Shown piece after piece: positions 6,912-14,522 of a stretch of DNA of 14,522 nt; position 1 is the stretch's first letter; each line of letters starts with the position of its first letter. The DNA is taken from assembly GCA_964362625.1 (NCBI GenBank), contig CAYIFA010000022.1, positions 1-14,522 of the forward strand, written 5' to 3'. The notes below the pieces were generated by a model, which saw nothing but the letters and a program-made list of their open reading frames with translations, was not told the DNA's origin and did not search any database. Made by a program: the position numbers and the translations under genes. This stretch comes from CAYIFA01 sp964362625 (GTDB taxonomy: Bacteria > Patescibacteriota > Minisyncoccia > 1-14-0-10-42-19).

Positions 6912-6940
6912 AGTCACAGGTAACACTGTGACTCTTTTAT
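6912..6940 (+). terminator. Rho-independent terminator of the ThiF operon
   Basis: AGTCACAG (6912-6919) and CTGTGACT (6926-6933) form a perfect 8-bp stem with a six-base loop, followed by C-TTTT-A-TTT. It begins seven bases after the TAA of the third operon gene and ends just before the histidine kinase promoter. Confidence 0.85.
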
Positions 6941-6949
6941 TTGTCCGGC

Positions 6950-6955
6950 TATAAT
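6950..6955 (+). promoter_or_regulatory. Consensus -10 box of the histidine kinase gene
   Basis: TATAAT is a perfect -10 hexamer directly after the terminator. No good -35 is seen at 16-18 bases. Transcription would start at about 6962, which is the A of the ATG I take as start, so the transcript would be leaderless. Confidence 0.6.
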
Positions 6956-6961
6956 AACCAT

Positions 6962-9145
6962 ATGCCGGTCTTTACACCAATATCATCTCTTGAAATAATT
7001 TTGGGTTTCACCGCCTTTACGGCCAATACCTATCTGGGGCTCATGGTTTTTCTCAAAAACCCACGGAGTTGGACTAACCGCCTATTCGCTCTTTTGGCGC
7101 TAGTGCTTGATCTATATATCGTAGTTAATCCGCCTTCTTTACATCCGCCGCTGGAAACACCGGAGAACCAATTATTTTGGATAAGAATGGTAATAATAGT
7201 GGCGGCTTTTATCGGTCCGCTGCTTTTTTTGTTAATACACACTTTCCCCAGCGGCGTTATTACGCTGAAAAAAGAATATGTAACTTTGATCCTGGCGCTT
7301 GCCGGCGTAACGGCGCTTGCTTCTTTAAATTTCCATGTTTTTGAATCAATAACATATTCTGACGGCCAACCCGTAGCTCACCCGGGCAAAGGCATAATAC
7401 TTTTCATTTTGGATTTTCCAGCTTTAGTCATTTTGTCCTTCGTTGTTCTGGTTAGGAAACTCCGGAATTCAAAGGGGATTGAACGTCTAAAACTCTCATA
7501 TTTTGCGCTGGGCGTATTCGGGACGTTTACCTTGATGGTCGTTTTTACAACAACTTTAGTAGTGGTTTTTAAAACCGCTGCCGGAATTTTTCTCGGCCCT
7601 ATTTTCCCGGTTATTTTGATGTCCACAGTGGCTTTTGCCATTGTGCGCCACCGATTTTTGGATATCCAGCCGATTATTGTCCGCGCCGCGTCATTTTTGA
7701 TAATTTTGTTTTTGTTCGCCGGCGCGAACGCCCTTTTACTGGTATTATTTTTCCAGATTTTTGGAGGGCTAGAAATTAATAACCAGACTATATTTGTATT
7801 TATTATCTTGACTATATTTGCCATGCTGATTTTCCAGCCGCTTGATAAAATTTTGCGCCGTCTTACCAATAGAATATTTTTTAAAGACCGATATGACCGC
7901 GATGAACTTTTATCCAAGATCACCCGCACTATGGCCGGGACCATTGATTTGGACGTGTTAACCACTGCTATCGCTGGTTCACTTATAAAAGAAATGCACC
8001 TTTCAAAGTTGGCGTTCTTGGTGGCAGAAAGTCATAAAATAGTAGGTTTAAGGGGAATCTGGAATGGGGATTTAGCGGGATCACGCCAGGAGTTGGAGAA
8101 TCTGTTCCATAATCCATTTGTCTCCTCTGCCGGCAGACACATAGTTTTCGAGGATTTGGCCGAAGGCGACGTCAAGGAAATGTTTCGCAGGAACGATATT
8201 TCCGTCGCCATTCCGATGAAAGTTGAAAATAACGAAGTGGCTATCTTGATTGCCGGTTCAAAGTTATCCGGCGAGCCGTATTTCGTAGATGATTTGGACG
8301 TCTTAGGTATCATTGCTTCCGAGTCCGGGATTGCCGTCCAAAATGCCAGGGCCTTTACCGAGATAAAAAAATTCTCCAGGGAATTGGAACAAAAAGTTAA
8401 GGAACGCACCAGTGCTTTGAAAGAAACTCAAGAAAGAGAGTTGGCCAAAGCCCGCGAAGTGGCGCGGCTAAAGGACGAATTTGTATTTATTGCCGCCCAT
8501 GAATTGCGCACGCCGATAACCGCGATAAGAGGGTTTTTGGAATTGACCGAGCCGGCAATTAAAGGGTTCCCAAAATATGTTCAGCGCCATCTTAATGCCA
8601 TTGCTATTGCCAGCAGCAACCTTAATCAGCTGGTGAACGATCTTTTGGAAACAGCCCGTTCAGAAACAGAAGCGTATAAGATATCTGTCGGGCCGACCGA
8701 TTTGGTTGGTATTATTCAGGCGACAATTAAGGAAACCGCATCATTAGCTCTTGAGAAAAAAGTAGCTATTGAATTTATTTCTCCGAAAGTACTTCCGGAG
8801 GCCATGGCTGATCAGAATAAAGTAAAAGAAGTGGTGACCAATCTCTTGAGCAATGCCATAAAATATAACCGTGAAGGCGGGGATATTGCCGTAACAATTT
8901 TCCAGCAAGAACAAAGTTTGGTAGTAGAGGTCCGGGATACTGGATATGGCATACCGCTTGAAGAGCAAGGAAAAATTTTCCAGAAATTTGCCCGCGCCTT
9001 GACCAAAGAGACACAGGGCGTTATAGGCACCGGGCTAGGTCTTTTTATCACTCGGATGTTATTGGAAAAAATGGGCGGAAAAATTTCCTTTTCATCTTCC
9101 CCCGCCGGCACAACTTTTTCTTTTTCCCTCCCGGTTAAAAGTTGA
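6962..9145 (+). CDS. Sensor histidine kinase with multi-helix membrane domain, GAF-like domain, HisKA and HATPase_c
   Basis: The 727-residue product starts with about nine membrane helices (roughly residues 8-295), including a VRHRFLDIQPI segment typical of 7TM-type histidine kinase sensor regions. A GAF-like domain follows (about 312-465), then a charged coiled coil (about 466-500), then HisKA with the phospho-acceptor H513 in AAHELRTP. HATPase_c shows NLLSNAIKYN, DTGYGIP and GTGLGLFITRMLLE. All motifs for autophosphorylation are intact. It lacks its own receiver or regulator neighbour, so the stand-alone receivers at 1087-1491 and 3019-3399 are plausible partners. An in-frame TTG at 6941 would extend it by seven residues, but the -10 box at 6950-6955 lies inside that extension, so ATG 6962 is preferred. 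The ligand is unknown; a lipophilic or membrane signal is likely given the helix bundle. Confidence 0.93.
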   Translation: MPVFTPISSLEIILGFTAFTANTYLGLMVFLKNPRSWTNRLFALLALVLDLYIVVNPPSLHPPLETPENQLFWIRMVIIVAAFIGPLLFLLIHTFPSGVITLKKEYVTLILALAGVTALASLNFHVFESITYSDGQPVAHPGKGIILFILDFPALVILSFVVLVRKLRNSKGIERLKLSYFALGVFGTFTLMVVFTTTLVVVFKTAAGIFLGPIFPVILMSTVAFAIVRHRFLDIQPIIVRAASFLIILFLFAGANALLLVLFFQIFGGLEINNQTIFVFIILTIFAMLIFQPLDKILRRLTNRIFFKDRYDRDELLSKITRTMAGTIDLDVLTTAIAGSLIKEMHLSKLAFLVAESHKIVGLRGIWNGDLAGSRQELENLFHNPFVSSAGRHIVFEDLAEGDVKEMFRRNDISVAIPMKVENNEVAILIAGSKLSGEPYFVDDLDVLGIIASESGIAVQNARAFTEIKKFSRELEQKVKERTSALKETQERELAKAREVARLKDEFVFIAAHELRTPITAIRGFLELTEPAIKGFPKYVQRHLNAIAIASSNLNQLVNDLLETARSETEAYKISVGPTDLVGIIQATIKETASLALEKKVAIEFISPKVLPEAMADQNKVKEVVTNLLSNAIKYNREGGDIAVTIFQQEQSLVVEVRDTGYGIPLEEQGKIFQKFARALTKETQGVIGTGLGLFITRMLLEKMGGKISFSSSPAGTTFSFSLPVKS

Positions 9146-9150
9146 ATTGT

Positions 9151-9175
9151 GGATAAGGCTTATAAAATGTTATCC
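9151..9175. promoter_or_regulatory. Spaced 6-bp dyad upstream of the giant surface-protein gene
   Basis: GGATAA (9151-9156) and TTATCC (9170-9175) are perfect inverted copies 13 bases apart, just after the kinase stop and overlapping the -35 region of the promoter at 9182-9190. There is no T-tract, so it is more like an operator than a terminator. The role is inferred. Confidence 0.3.
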
Positions 9176-9181
9176 GAATAA

Positions 9182-9190
9182 TGCTATACT
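9182..9190 (+). promoter_or_regulatory. Extended -10 promoter of the giant surface-protein gene
   Basis: TGCTATACT matches the extended -10 consensus (TGn plus TATACT, five of six). Transcription near 9197 would give a leader of about 70 bases, the longest in this window. The leader contains AAGGTGG at 9242-9248, a purine-rich stretch 19 bases before the ATG, which is further away than usual for a ribosome binding site. Confidence 0.55.
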
Positions 9191-9267
9191 TAATGCGTTA
9201 AATTGTTAATCAAATTTATTAAGATAATTTTTTGTGTTATGAAGGTGGCAAAAATTTTTATATTAAA

Positions 9268-12200
9268 ATGCCGAAAAAAATATTTATAATTCTCGCGGTT
9301 GCCGCGTTTTTTGCCGGAATTTCAGGCGCGCGAGCCGATCATATTCCGGTAATCTCGAATGTTCGGGTTGAAAATATCATCTCAACCGGCGCGCAGATAA
9401 AGTGGACCACCGACATTGTGTCTGATTCGCGATCGCCTTTTGGCTCAACTTCCGGCCATCAAAGCTACACCAGATGGGTGGGCAGCGAGTCTGACCGCTG
9501 TGACGGAGGCGGATATGTAACCAGCCACTGTTTAAACCTTACCGGGCTCACCGTTGGCACGACATATTATTACAAAGTTGAATCCATGACTTCTGCCGGC
9601 TACGACACTCATTACGGCGAATGCAATTTTACCGCCGGCTCGGGCGGCACCGCGACATGTACGACCGGAACTGAGACTACCTATGACCCCGGCGGAAGTC
9701 CGGCTTCGGTAAGCGCAAGCAGTTCACTTTACACAACAACTACCTATTCTGCTAACACCTCTAATACTTTGCCGGCTACGCCAACAGCGCTCGCCGCGGT
9801 ATTGGGAAATAATTATGTTTCCGTCAATTTAACCTGGACCGATAATTCCTCGGACGAAACATATTTTGAATTATTCTGGCGTAAAGCCGGAGAAAGCTAT
9901 TGGCAGTATTTCGCGGGCGCCTCGGCCAACAGCACTTATGCTGTTCACAATAACCCCGGGTCCGGAAGTTTGGAATACGCAATCAAGGCCTGCAATAACG
10001 CCGGATGTTCTCCGGAGTCCAACGCGGTTAGCGTTAATGTGCCGGTACCGGCCAAAAAACTTACCGGATCGGTTAAAAGACCGGATGGCTCTCCGGTTAC
10101 TGACGCCGGAATTAATGTCTATAAATCAGCAACCGGCGGTTCTGTTTATGGCGAAACCGACGCCAGCGGCAACTATGCAGTATATCTTACCGGCGGATCG
10201 TGGGAAGTTTTTGTTAACCAAAAATCGCCGGACGCGAACTGGACCTACAATCAGTCAACGCAAATTATTATTTTTGCCGTTGACGATACCAACGAAACTA
10301 AAACAATAAATTTCACAGTAACGACTGTTGACGCCAAAGTCAAAGGCCGCGTTATAAAGCCCGACGGCACATTCCTTACTCCGGATAAAATTTCCGTATG
10401 GCTGCAAGGATCAAGCGGATCCGGTTTTGGCGCGTCATTTGACAATCTTGGAAATTTCTCGGCAGGTTTGCCGGCCGGAACTTACCGCGTGTATATAAAT
10501 GTAAACGACCCGCTATACAGCGCGCCGGCTATTCCGGACGTAACCGTGGCCACCGGAGAAACAAAAGATCTCGGAACCATAACATTAGTTAGCGCAACCA
10601 AAACCATCAAGGGAAAAGTAGCTAGGGTCGATGGCAGCGCAGTTACCGATGCCCGAGTCAATGTGTACATTCCTGCAACCGGATCCGGCCGCGAAACCCA
10701 GACCGACCAAACTGGCAATTATACTCTGAGCGTTACCGGCGGAATTTGGGAAGTACACGTTTATCCGCTAACCGACGCGGCCAAATGGTATTACGGCGAA
10801 CAAGCTAAAACCGCGGTATTTGCCGCCGACACTTCCGTGGAAATAAAAACTGTTGATTTTATAGTTACGTCAACTGATTCTGAAATTCAAGGTAAGATTT
10901 TAAAACCGGACGGAACGCCGCCGGCCAGCAAAACAGTTTCCGTAGATATTCGCTCTTCGAGCGGGCAGGGCGTGTGGGCCGGGGTTGACGATATCGGCAA
11001 TTTCCGGGCCAAAGTCTCCGCCGGCATTTACAATATTTATATTAATGTTTCTGATCCGTTATACGTCGCGCCAACCGTAAATCCGGTGACCGTAACTTCT
11101 GGCACCACCAAAGACCTCGGAACAATTACTCTGGTAAAAGCCTCAAAAACAATAAAAGGCACGATCAAAAAAGCCGATGGCAGTTTGATTACCGACGCTA
11201 ATATAAACGCCTACCAGCCGGATACCCAGCGCTCGGCATTTACTGAAACTGATGGCGCGGGCTCCTATACCCTTGGAGTAAGCGGCGGGACTTGGGAAGT
11301 TTCAGTTTACCCAAAAACACAGAGCCCAAATTGGGCCTACACCGAACCGCCAAAAACAGTAAGTTTTGCCAATGACACGTCAACCGAAACAAAAACAGTT
11401 GATTTCATGGTCACCACTACCGACTCCAAAGTTACGGGTAAAATCGTAAAACCTGATGGCGCTTCTCCGGCAGCCAATACCGCCTTTATCGAATTGCGGG
11501 GAGGAGACCAAAAAAGTTTTGGCGGACCGCTTGCTACTGACGGCAACTTTGCAGTCAATGTAAGCGCCGGCACTTATAAAGTATTTGTTCAAGTCCATGA
11601 CCCGCTCTATGCCGCGCCAACTGTCGCCGATGTCACGGTTAGCGCAGGCGCAACTAAAGATTTAGGTACCATAACACTGATCAAAGCCGCCAAAATCATT
11701 AAAGGCAAAATTGCTTTCGCTGACGGTACAGCAGTAGTTGACGCCAATATCAATGTCTACCAGCCGACTGCCAATCGCCAAGCATCGGCTGAAACAGATA
11801 CTACGGGCAATTACACCATCGCGGTCACCGGCGGCTATTGGGAAATATTTATTCATCCGAAAACCTCTGAAGCCAAATGGAACTACAACGAGCCGCCGAA
11901 GTCCGTGGTTTTTGCCGACAACACCGCAACCGAAGAAAAAATCGTAGATTTCACTGTAGTTAAAGCTGACGCGGCAATAAAAGGCAAAGTGCTAAAACCC
12001 GATGGTCTGGCTCTTGCCGAAGGACAGGCGTTTATTGATTTAAGAACCAGTACTGGTCCGTCGTTCGGCTCTCCGGTAAGCGCTAACGGTTCATTTAACA
12101 TTCCGGTTCCGTCCGGCGCTTATGAAATATTTATTGGGGTTAATGATCCTAATTTTAACGCTCCGGCAATCGGCAAGGTCAGCGTGGAAGTCGGGGCAAC

Positions 12201-14522
12201 AAAAGACTTAGGAACAATTACTCTGGTCAAAACCACTAAGTTCTTGAAAGGAAAAGTTGTCCGAGCCGATGGCCGGGCAGTCACTGATGCCGGCATAGGC
12301 GCTTTTCACAAAAACACCCAAAATTGGATCGGAGCCAAGACCGACGCAAACGGCAATTATTCATTGGCTCTTGCCAGCGGTTCATGGGAAATCGGACTTT
12401 ATCCGGAATCAATGAATCCGGATTGGGTCTACAATAAACCGCCGACCGTGATAGCTTTCGCAAGCGACCTAACCGTCCAAGAACTAATTCTTAATTTTAC
12501 CGTAGTAACTGCCGATGCGTTTATAAAAGGCACGGTACTTAAACCAGACGGGACTCCTCCGCCATCTAACCGCATTTTTGTCGGAGTGAGAAACGCCGAA
12601 GGTTTTGAGTCCGGCGGCGGATCGGTGGATTACAGTGGAGCATTCAGCGTCGCGGTGGTTGCCGGAACTTACAGCGTAGTTTTCCACAGTGACGATCCGG
12701 CGCTAACCGGGCCAAATCTTCCGTCGGTTAGCGTTGCTTCCGGCCAAACTGCCGGTCTTGGGACTGTCAAATTAATCGCTAAAACTGACCATATAAAAGG
12801 AAAGGTGACTGATAAAAATGGCATTTCTCTTAAAGCCATTGAAGTTAATGCCTGGAATCCTGATGGTTCTGGCTATGCCAGTATCAGGACCGACCAAAAT
12901 GGCGATTACGATTTGCTGGTTACTCCCGGCGGTTGGGAAGTTCAAGCCATCGCTCCTAAAGAAACCAGCTTCTACAATCCCGAGCCGCCCAAACAGATTC
13001 TTATTGAATCCGGAAAAACCGTAATCGTGAACTTTACGCTGCACACCGCCGATTCCGCGCTATCCGGGACAGTGGCCGACTCCGCCGGCAACGCGCTATC
13101 CGATCTTTACGGTTTTGTTGACTTGGCCAAAAGCGCCGAGTTCGGCCACGGAGAACTCGGCGGCCCGATTGACCGCGGAATATTTTCATTTAAAGTTCCG
13201 GCCGGAACCTATCTGGTTAGCGTGTTTTTGTCTCCGGAATCACCTTATACTGCGGCCGATGCCCAAACTGTAACGCTTGTGTCCGGTCAGACCACAACTG
13301 TCACGATCAAAGTCGTAAAAAATACTTCCTCGATAACCGGAACTTTACGCGATGAGAAAGGCAACGCCATCATTGGAGTCAAGGCTCATGTTTTTGCCAG
13401 TTCTAAGATCGGTAGTTGGCAGGAGGCGCAATTTAATTCAACGACTGGCAAATATACTTTGAAGGTTGCTCCCGGCACCTGGTATTTGGGTTTTGACATT
13501 GACCCGGGCGCCGGATTTATTTCCAGCCACGAACAAAATGTCGCGGTTAGCGTTCTCGAAAATGCGACGGCCGTAAAGGACCTGCTAGCGCTTAAAGCAG
13601 ACGCGATCATCAAGGGCCAGGTAACCGATCCGAAAGGCAACGGAGTATTTCACACTTTTGTCGGAATATCCAAAACAAGTTTTTCCGGAATTGCCAAAGA
13701 TGAGGGTTTTGCCGACCCGATTGTGGCCGGAGCGGAAACTGACGCGACCGGCAATTACAGCATTGCCGTACCAACCGGCTCGTATTTTGTAAAAACTTTC
13801 ACTGATCCGGCGCGCGGCTTCATAAATTCAGACGAGCAAAGCGTAACAGTGGTCAAGGAGGAAACTAAAATTGTTAATCTTAAATTAAAAACATCCGATG
13901 CGGCTATAATCGGAAAAGTGTTTATCGATGGGAATGCCGTTTCAGACGCGTTTGTTTCGGGCTGGTCATCCAAAGGCGGCTATCAGGAAACTTTCACCGA
14001 TTTCGCCGGAGCGTACCGCCTAAATGTTACTTCTAATGACACTTGGGTAGTTGGGGCAGGAGCTGATCGCGAGGGCGTATTTTATAAATCCAGTGAGTCG
14101 TCTTTAACCGTCGGCGCTGCCAGTATTACGCACGACATTTCACTAGTGAAGTTTGTCGACATTCCGTCACCGGTGGTTCAAACTGCTTCTGCGAGCCAGC
14201 CGACCGTAGCGCAAATTTCCGGCGGAGCTTCGGTGGTGGTGCCGGCAAATTCAATTTCTAATTCTGGTTCGATCAGCGTCACGGTCACCCCCGACACTCG
14301 CGCCCCTTCTCAAGGCGAAGTTAAAGTTGTTGGTTTGGCCTATGACCTGGAGGCCAGAGATGCGTCCGGTCAAGTCGTTTCTGCCTTTAACACCAGCGTT
14401 ACTGTATCAATCCCTTATGATAAAACCGCAATCGCGGATTTGGGAGCGAGCGAAAAAGATCTGGTAATGAGTTTTTGGGATGAGACCGCGGGAACTTGGA
14501 AAACTTTGGACAATTCTATTGT
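9268..14522 (+). CDS. Giant secreted protein with FN3-like domains and carboxypeptidase-regulatory-like repeats, 3' partial
   Basis: The frame is open from ATG 9268 to the right edge, giving at least 1751 residues without a stop. Residues 1-23 form a signal peptide (K3-K4, hydrophobic core, A-R-A before D24). Residues about 24-135 and 172-262 are fibronectin-III-like, with LTGLTVGTTYYYKVES and LTWTDNSSDETYFELFWR. From residue 265 to about 1630 there are about fifteen beta-sandwich repeats of roughly 90 residues, each opening with a K-G-K-V..P-D-G pattern and closing with G-x-Y/W-E-V type strands, like carboxypeptidase-regulatory or Cna-B-type folds. After a Ser/Pro linker (about 1630-1650) another domain starts with GGASVVVPANSI. 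Six cysteines occur (78, 88, 119, 131, 242, 247); I found none later. A cell-surface, possibly adhesive or structural role is inferred. The anchor, if any, is beyond the window. Confidence 0.93.
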   Translation, partial: MPKKIFIILAVAAFFAGISGARADHIPVISNVRVENIISTGAQIKWTTDIVSDSRSPFGSTSGHQSYTRWVGSESDRCDGGGYVTSHCLNLTGLTVGTTYYYKVESMTSAGYDTHYGECNFTAGSGGTATCTTGTETTYDPGGSPASVSASSSLYTTTTYSANTSNTLPATPTALAAVLGNNYVSVNLTWTDNSSDETYFELFWRKAGESYWQYFAGASANSTYAVHNNPGSGSLEYAIKACNNAGCSPESNAVSVNVPVPAKKLTGSVKRPDGSPVTDAGINVYKSATGGSVYGETDASGNYAVYLTGGSWEVFVNQKSPDANWTYNQSTQIIIFAVDDTNETKTINFTVTTVDAKVKGRVIKPDGTFLTPDKISVWLQGSSGSGFGASFDNLGNFSAGLPAGTYRVYINVNDPLYSAPAIPDVTVATGETKDLGTITLVSATKTIKGKVARVDGSAVTDARVNVYIPATGSGRETQTDQTGNYTLSVTGGIWEVHVYPLTDAAKWYYGEQAKTAVFAADTSVEIKTVDFIVTSTDSEIQGKILKPDGTPPASKTVSVDIRSSSGQGVWAGVDDIGNFRAKVSAGIYNIYINVSDPLYVAPTVNPVTVTSGTTKDLGTITLVKASKTIKGTIKKADGSLITDANINAYQPDTQRSAFTETDGAGSYTLGVSGGTWEVSVYPKTQSPNWAYTEPPKTVSFANDTSTETKTVDFMVTTTDSKVTGKIVKPDGASPAANTAFIELRGGDQKSFGGPLATDGNFAVNVSAGTYKVFVQVHDPLYAAPTVADVTVSAGATKDLGTITLIKAAKIIKGKIAFADGTAVVDANINVYQPTANRQASAETDTTGNYTIAVTGGYWEIFIHPKTSEAKWNYNEPPKSVVFADNTATEEKIVDFTVVKADAAIKGKVLKPDGLALAEGQAFIDLRTSTGPSFGSPVSANGSFNIPVPSGAYEIFIGVNDPNFNAPAIGKVSVEVGATKDLGTITLVKTTKFLKGKVVRADGRAVTDAGIGAFHKNTQNWIGAKTDANGNYSLALASGSWEIGLYPESMNPDWVYNKPPTVIAFASDLTVQELILNFTVVTADAFIKGTVLKPDGTPPPSNRIFVGVRNAEGFESGGGSVDYSGAFSVAVVAGTYSVVFHSDDPALTGPNLPSVSVASGQTAGLGTVKLIAKTDHIKGKVTDKNGISLKAIEVNAWNPDGSGYASIRTDQNGDYDLLVTPGGWEVQAIAPKETSFYNPEPPKQILIESGKTVIVNFTLHTADSALSGTVADSAGNALSDLYGFVDLAKSAEFGHGELGGPIDRGIFSFKVPAGTYLVSVFLSPESPYTAADAQTVTLVSGQTTTVTIKVVKNTSSITGTLRDEKGNAIIGVKAHVFASSKIGSWQEAQFNSTTGKYTLKVAPGTWYLGFDIDPGAGFISSHEQNVAVSVLENATAVKDLLALKADAIIKGQVTDPKGNGVFHTFVGISKTSFSGIAKDEGFADPIVAGAETDATGNYSIAVPTGSYFVKTFTDPARGFINSDEQSVTVVKEETKIVNLKLKTSDAAIIGKVFIDGNAVSDAFVSGWSSKGGYQETFTDFAGAYRLNVTSNDTWVVGAGADREGVFYKSSESSLTVGAASITHDISLVKFVDIPSPVVQTASASQPTVAQISGGASVVVPANSISNSGSISVTVTPDTRAPSQGEVKVVGLAYDLEARDASGQVVSAFNTSVTVSIPYDKTAIADLGASEKDLVMSFWDETAGTWKTLDNSI
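10060..14160 (+). repeat. Alternating A/B coding repeat array, super-period about 546 bp
   Basis: Within the giant gene two related domain types alternate. Type A units begin at 10060, 10603, 11149, 11695, 12241 and 12790; type B units begin at 10336, 10882, 11428, 11974, 12520 and 13057. The A-to-A spacing is 543, 546, 546, 546 and 549 bases, and A-to-B is 279 bases in four successive pairs. Type A carries N-x-Y-x-x-x-T, GG-x-WE and W-x-Y-x-E-P-P-K; type B carries K-P-D-G, DPLY-x-AP and T-K-D-L-G-T-I-T-L. Less regular units follow from 13330, 13606 and 13903. The pattern points to duplication of an A+B pair. Confidence 0.85.

Noticed and set aside
6941..6961. TTG at 6941 as start of the histidine kinase
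   Set aside because: The perfect -10 box at 6950-6955 would lie inside the coding region; ATG 6962 fits the predicted transcription start.
7378..7965. 195-codon open frame on the - strand
   Set aside because: It lies antisense to the membrane helices of the histidine kinase, has a composition expected from reading hydrophobic codons backwards, and shows no domain or ribosome binding site.
9239..9289. 16-codon frame as a real leader peptide gene
   Set aside because: It is too short to judge, has no clear own ribosome binding site, and could be chance; mentioned only within a finding.
9866..10309. 147-codon + strand frame inside the giant gene
   Set aside because: It is an out-of-frame reading of the repeat gene, whose own frame is open throughout with a signal peptide and recurring domain motifs.
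10251..13973. Several - strand frames of 60-90 codons
   Set aside because: They recur at similar positions in successive repeats and are shadows of the repetitive + strand gene.
10060..14160. Tandem repeats as a CRISPR or satellite array
   Set aside because: The units are long, diverged and in-frame coding, without short identical repeats separated by unique spacers.

Overview
The window carries eleven protein-coding genes, all on the + strand and packed with little or no intergenic space. No gene-free stretch reaches 300 bases; the longest gap is 122 bases. I saw no rRNA, tRNA, CRISPR array or insertion sequence. TGA, TAA and TAG all act as stops, so the standard bacterial code applies. Several traits suggest a member of the Candidate Phyla Radiation (Patescibacteria, Parcubacteria-like): stand-alone CheY-like receivers ending in a K-A or K-S motif instead of K-P, a DsbA/VKOR disulfide module, a membrane PH/AlbA_2 fusion, a giant exported protein of carboxypeptidase-regulatory-like repeats, and near-leaderless starts. 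This assignment is an inference from gene style; no marker gene is present.

Layout. (1) 2-1030: the 3' part of a membrane-anchored bacterial-PH plus AlbA_2 (Schlafen-like) protein, open at the left edge. (2) 1087-3399: a stand-alone receiver, a membrane-anchored DsbA-like thioredoxin protein, a VKOR-family membrane oxidoreductase, a DoxX-like membrane protein and a second stand-alone receiver. These genes abut or overlap, apart from an 18-base gap before the last one. (3) 3498-6905: a three-gene, translationally coupled operon encoding a ThiF/E1-like adenylating enzyme, an Acg-type FMN nitroreductase-like protein and a 381-residue protein I do not recognise. It has its own extended -10 promoter and ends in a clear hairpin-plus-T-tract terminator. 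(4) 6962-9145: a large sensor histidine kinase with about nine membrane helices, a GAF-like domain, HisKA and HATPase_c. (5) 9268 to beyond 14522: a secreted giant protein with at least 1751 residues visible. It has a signal peptide, two fibronectin-III-like domains, about fifteen beta-sandwich repeats in an alternating A/B arrangement with a 546-base super-period, and the start of a further C-terminal domain. It has no stop in the window.

How the parts may work together (inference). The DsbA/VKOR/DoxX group would form disulfide bonds in exported proteins. The giant protein is a plausible client, because its only six visible cysteines lie in its N-terminal fibronectin-like part. The histidine kinase and two output-less receivers could form a dispersed phosphorelay around the ThiF/nitroreductase operon. 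That operon is the best candidate for an undescribed pathway. Its first two proteins look like a split version of the mycobacterial Rv1355c (MoeY) ThiF-nitroreductase fusion, whose chemistry is unknown to me, and its third protein is unidentified.
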